Below, one piece after another: positions 59,666 to 64,000 of a DNA stretch of 64,000 nucleotides; the stretch's first letter is position 1; each line of letters starts with the position of its first letter. The notes under the pieces were generated by a model that saw nothing but the letters and a program-made list of their open reading frames with translations, did not search any database and was not told the DNA's origin. The translations under genes and the position numbers were made by a program. The stretch comes from Epiperipatus broadwayi (lineage: Eukaryota; Onychophora; Udeonychophora; Euonychophora; Peripatidae): NCBI GenBank assembly GCA_028023455.1, contig JAQFVV010006723.1, positions 124,001 to 188,000 on the forward strand. The letters run 5' to 3'.

Positions 59666-60677
59666 CCAATCAATTACCTTTGATAATACCAAAGCTAAAT
59701 AATTTTTTCACCCTAATAGCTTTTTTATGATGAGTTTAATTAGAAATAAAAGCAGAATCCACTTTAATTAAACATAAGACAGAAGAGCTATTCTTGGATA
59801 TGGAGTAAAAAGTAGTTTAGTTTTGTGTTTATGAATGGTGATTGATGTTTTCTCTATAAATAACATTATTAAGCATATTTGTAGCTTATTTACATGGAAA
59901 TAAATGACTCCATATTTTATTTTGTTTACACCAGTAAAATTAAATTTAGAATCAATATAACAAGACATTAATCTATAATTTTTAAACATTCATTCTCTTG
60001 AGTATTAAACTAAGATTATGCATTAATTTGTCTTTATAACAATCGATTAACTTTAAATTTTTGATTAATTGTAGTACAGAAAAGCCAGCAATCTAGAAGT
60101 ATTTTTTCCTTTAGTTATTGTAGTATACCATAAATTTAAATCATATGAGAAGTTCTCAGTATAAAATAATTAATTACTAAACATGATAAATTGGTATGTG
60201 GTAGAATAATATTGAAAAGCTTGGAAGTAATGTAAACATTTGAATAAGTTCAAATAAATGCTTAAATATGATTTATTATCAAGAATTTTATCATAATTAA
60301 ATAAAAGTAAAAACATATATTGTTTATCCATATGGATTACGTGTAAAAAAAAATTTGCAATGATAATTATGGATATAGATTAATTAATATATAATGAAAT
60401 ATTTCCAAGATTCAAACAAGACATCATTTTACTAAAAAAAGTAGGATGTAATTAAATCTGATATAAGCTTTAAAAAGAGACCTACTGATAAATTATTTTT
60501 GTGATAAATGTATGCTAAGGGCAATGTATAACATATATTTAATTTGTATTTTAAAAACAAATTAAGGTAGTCTTGTTTGCATGACTTGTTTATGTGCAGA
60601 ACTTTAGTAAAAGATTTAATACGTTTTATTAAAATCTCCCAAGAATTGTAATGGCTGGCTATTTAAGAATTTTTATT
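59666..60677. other. AT-rich stretch, nothing recognised
   Basis: A 73-codon minus frame at 59768-59989 has no motif. Confidence 0.4.
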
Positions 60678-60693
60678 GTTTTACCAGTTTTTT

Positions 60694-62655
60694 TTCTCAG
60701 TGATGAGATGTTTATTCATCAAAAAAAAAACAGATACAGTAAAATAAATGAAATTTCAGGAGCAACATAGTAAGAGGGGAAGGATACATGTAAAAAAGGA
60801 ATGGTAAGTGGGGAGGGGAAATGGTGTGTAGTCCAAGCTGGTCAGAAATGTATGTCTTCATGATTGAGTCCTATGACAGAGGCTGAGAGATGGAGGATGG
60901 CCCAAGTGTCTGTGAGGAGTGGAGGTGGGGCTACTTTGGCATCTCAAGTTTTGAGAGTGTGAATTAGGTCCAAGAGCTTTTGATCGACTGAATGTACTCT
61001 CTGGTCAAGGATAATGGCACATTGAAGCAACAAGAGAGCATAGATGAGAAAAACTGATAGTCTAATAGCTGAAAAGACCCCTGTTTCTATGGATTCTTGG
61101 AGGTTGAAGATGGTATTCCTGTGTGAGGAAAGGCAGGAGTTGACATTTCTCATGCCAAGCAGAAAAGGACATTTAAGTAGGAAGTGCTGGAGGGTTTCGT
61201 TGTCAGTTTTACAGAGCTGGCATATGGGAGAAATCTTGGTGAAACCCCTATGATTGACCAAAAATTGATTTGTGGGAAGGGAGTGAAGATTGATTTTGAG
61301 GAAAAAATAGAGGAATTTTGCCTTTGCCTCAAGGGACCACCTTTTGAATTTGCAGATTAATTGAGTACTGGTAAGTTCGAGGAATGTAAGGGAGACAATG
61401 GAGAAGTCTGTGGTCTGATTGAAAACCTCCCAGTACTTTAGTTTGCTGCTGATGGATGGTATAACAAAGCCAGCCTTTTGTAGGATGTTGGCAATGAGTG
61501 AGGTCCATGACCTAGGCCTGCTACTGGGAGGAGTGTCAGTGGGTGTGATAATTATTTGCACAGGATTGGCAGGAGAGTGATTTGGGAGTATGAGGATAAT
61601 GTTATGAGATCTCTGGATCAGAAGGGTGTTGATGGAGTGCAGGCCCAATCCGAGGTTTTTAGGAAAACAAATTCCTTTTAGGCTGATGGCCACCACATTT
61701 CTGCCCCAGAGAAAATGGGTGCAAAGGGAGTTGGATTTTGAATATAAAGGAATGGGGAAATAGTATGCTATTTTAGGAAACACTAGAAGATTGAGGAGGG
61801 TGACTTTCCCATAAAGGGAGAGGTAGATGCCTGTGATAGTGCTGAAGGTGGATGATATGCTTTGATAGAATGTGGTTTTGACCCGTACTCTCATGTCCCT
61901 AGGAGACAGCATGAGGGGGAATTCTAGGAAGTTATGTGGCTTGGCATTGAAGGTGGAAGAGATTTGTTTACCAGTTGAAAGTTTCCCAGCCACTGATTTG
62001 TCACTGCTAAATTTCAGCCTGTATGTTTTGGAGTACCAGGTGAGGATTTGTTGAAGGTGGGGATGAGATCAACTGAGGGAAGAAAGACAACATCATCTAC
62101 ATAAGCAAGGCATTTGATGCTTTTGCTCAGTGCAGGAATGAAGATGCCAGAGAGGTCATGTTCTAGCCTGAGCAAGAGGGGATTCAGAAATGTGGTGAAC
62201 AACAAAGTGCTCAGTGGAGAGCCCTGAGGGATGAATATGTTGGGTGTGAAGCCAGGTGCAACTTTCCCATCCAGGGTAACTAGGATTTTTCTGTTGACAG
62301 GAGATTGTGGAGGATGGACAGAAGGGCATATGGCACATTCAGGTTTCTGAGGACACCTAGGAGCAGGTCTCCCTTAACACAGTCAAAGGCTGCCAGAATG
62401 TCTAGTTGAGCAGTGAAGGGCCTGCTATTTTGAGACCACCTAACATGATCAGTGGTTATCTTAAAGAGTGTGGCAGCCCAAGTGTGGAGCACCCTTTACA
62501 AGTAAACTGTGAGGCAGAAAGGGTAGGGAGTATGGATTGTTCTAGTGACTCTTTAATGGTAGACTCAATAAGTTTTATGAGCAGAGAGGTCATTGAAATG
62601 GGCCTAAGACTCTTGAGCTCAGTAGGTGGCTGATCTTTCGTAAGGAAAGGGTTAG
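60694..62655 (-). mobile_element. 5'-truncated LINE with 16-bp target duplication
   Basis: The word gttttaccagtttttt occurs at 60678-60693 and 62656-62671, exactly bounding the copy. On the minus strand the 3' end finishes in an A8 run, and the 5' end begins inside the RT domain. This is the standard product of incomplete target-primed reverse transcription. Its base composition is clearly richer in G and C than the neighbouring DNA. It is the least decayed element in the window together with the Gypsy integrase. Confidence 0.92.
60944..62640 (-). pseudogene. LINE ORF2 C-terminal part: reverse transcriptase and zinc-knuckle region
   Basis: From 62640 downward: LRPISMTSLLIKLIESTIKE (RT block 1-2); AQLDILAAFDCV (motif A with catalytic Asp); IPQGSPLSTLLFTTFLNPLL (motif B); and CLAYVDDVVFLPS (motif C, both Asp present). 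The thumb and a 349-codon open frame (61993-60944) follow, with SLYGKVTLLNLLVFPKIAYY and a FLWG box. A CQLCKTDNETLQHFLLKCPF block near the C-terminus has the C-x2-C...H...C spacing of the zf-RVT type found after LINE RTs. About three frame breaks separate the pieces. The clade is not fixed from sequence alone (L1/Tx1/Tad-like layout). Confidence 0.9.
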
Positions 62656-62671
62656 GTTTTACCAGTTTTTT

Positions 62672-64000
62672 ATGCTTGTTTTGTATGCTAAAGAATAGTT
62701 CACTGACTACCAGATTTCAGCTATCACACTCCATTCTGTGTTTGAAAATTTGTAATTTCAGAACTTTTAGAACATTTGATCATTATTCTTATTTTGAAAT
62801 AAAATGGAAATTTTTCAAATATGGCATTCTTGGATTAATTTAGTTACCATGAGTTTTTTTCTAAGATTTACAAGTTTGATAAGTCATCTGGTTTGCAAAT
62901 AATTCAAGATATATGAGAGTAGAAAAATGTGATCTTTAATAGGATATTAGCCTATGAACTAAATAATGTAAGAAAATCCATTTTAATATCACAATAATTC
63001 AAGTATTTACTCCTTTATAAAATAGTCCTGATGATAAGAGGAAAAATGTTTTTTCTGAGATCATGGGATGAGAGTGAAATGCTAAGAATGAAAGTTACTA
63101 TAGAAGATTATGTACAATTCATAGAAAAACATAGCTTTGGTGAAAGGAATGCTATAAAAAAAATCAAATTTTATTTTAGAATTCAATACCATGTTTTCAA
63201 TGCACAATTTTGACAGAACTATTTAAAAAATAGATGATGGAGATTGACTAATGAATGGTCAACATAAGAACAGCAGTACCATATTTTTCAGAGGGTAGAA
63301 ATAAGTTTATATTTTGGTGTTAAAGTTTTTAAAAACTTAATAAAATTAATATGAAATGAAATCTGACTAAAATAATAGAGCTAGAAAGAACAAAAAACTA
63401 TCAGTAGTTTATATGGAAAAAATAAAATATATAGGCAAAAAAAAGAACGTTATTAAAGTTATATGAAAAAAAAAGATTAAGAATGACTAGATTATACAAT
63501 AAACAATAAAAATGGTATATAAAAATAAATGGACAATTCAAAACATAGGAACAACAATGTAAGACAAAGTGCAAGAAGAAAAAATAATGTTAACAAGATG
63601 AGATAAACATTTTGAAAGATCATTATAAAAAATAAATATCATGAGAAATATAAAACCAAAGAAGTATATTAAATGATAAGAAATTTAACTAAAATTGACA
63701 GTTAAAACAGAAGACGATAAAAGTTGAGCATAGAAAAATGTTCATTAGCAATAATAATTACTTATAAAGTATTACCCTGAAAACTATACTTAATTATATA
63801 AAACAAATAAATGTATATAAACATCATGACAGTCTACATACATACAATTAACTAGTTAATATTACCTAATATTATAGAATTTAAATGACTAGCAGATTCG
63901 AAATTGAGCCCAATCTTTCATATATTAATTAGGATATATGATACAAGGCAGTATTGCTGATTAATTGTGTCCGTTAGATTATCATAACTTTGGATTATAA
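62672..64000. other. AT-rich stretch with a 60-codon frame of possible interest
   Basis: The + frame at 63031-63213 (open from about 62998) reads WDESEMLRMKVTIEDYVQFI within a mixed, coding-like composition and ends at a TGA. A weak AG lies at 63023-63025 just upstream, so it might be a terminal exon, but the polypyrimidine tract is poor and no phase link can be tested. The rest, to 64000, is AT-rich with nothing recognised. Confidence 0.3.

Overview
The window looks like part of a very AT-rich invertebrate-type metazoan genome. The evidence is long introns with AG/GT borders, (TA)n and (GATA)n microsatellites, and a mixed load of decayed Gypsy/Ty3-like LTR elements, non-LTR elements of several kinds, a Penelope-like element with a GIY-YIG endonuclease, tRNA-derived SINEs, and small foldback elements. 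There is no sign of prokaryotic gene organisation. The species cannot be named from the sequence alone.

Host gene. The only host gene I can support is on the + strand. Four short exons (10135-10248, 33084-33218, 34608-34733, 57325-57394) each have one open frame and consensus-like splice borders, and the reading phase carries across all three junctions (always phase 2). A fifth exon at 58872-58977 is possible. The protein is mostly helical and unrecognised. Two of its introns are about 22.6-22.8 kb and hold most of the transposons; neither end of the gene is identified.

Layout. 1-10 kb: AT-rich DNA, an inverted-repeat element with a 13-bp target duplication and hammerhead-ribozyme-like motifs (2948-3883), a decayed minus-strand Gypsy relic (about 4.4-5.95 kb), a tRNA-derived SINE (7427-7529) and a foldback element (8623-9249). 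11.5-14 kb: two head-to-head pieces of one Penelope-like element, the left one carrying a second SINE. 15.2-18.9 kb: a decayed minus-strand non-LTR retrotransposon with ORF1, endonuclease and partial RT. 19.2-19.5 kb: a GATA array. 21.8-30.6 kb: a nearly complete but inactivated Gypsy/Ty3 element with both LTRs, gag, protease, RT, RNase H and integrase, split by a 500-N gap whose two flanks are identical. 31-34 kb: TA and GATA arrays, a hairpin element, and two exons. 36.6-37.2 kb: an RTE-like RT relic. 42.3-48.1 kb: an element with two roughly 2.15-kb LTRs around a 1.5-kb core that has only a lysine/glutamate-rich ORF on the minus strand. 48.6-52.7 kb: another internally deleted LTR element, its 3' LTR split by an inverted-repeat element related to the one at 3 kb. 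53.7-54.2 kb: a third non-LTR RT relic. 57-60 kb: exon 4, a foldback element and two related palindromic MITE-like elements. 60.7-62.7 kb: a 5'-truncated LINE with a clean 16-bp target duplication.

No element in the window looks autonomous: every coding element carries stops, frameshifts or catalytic substitutions. The items most worth following are the hammerhead-like motifs in the inverted-repeat elements, the unidentified phase-2 exon series, the large-LTR element with its antisense ORF, and the apparently artefactual assembly gap.
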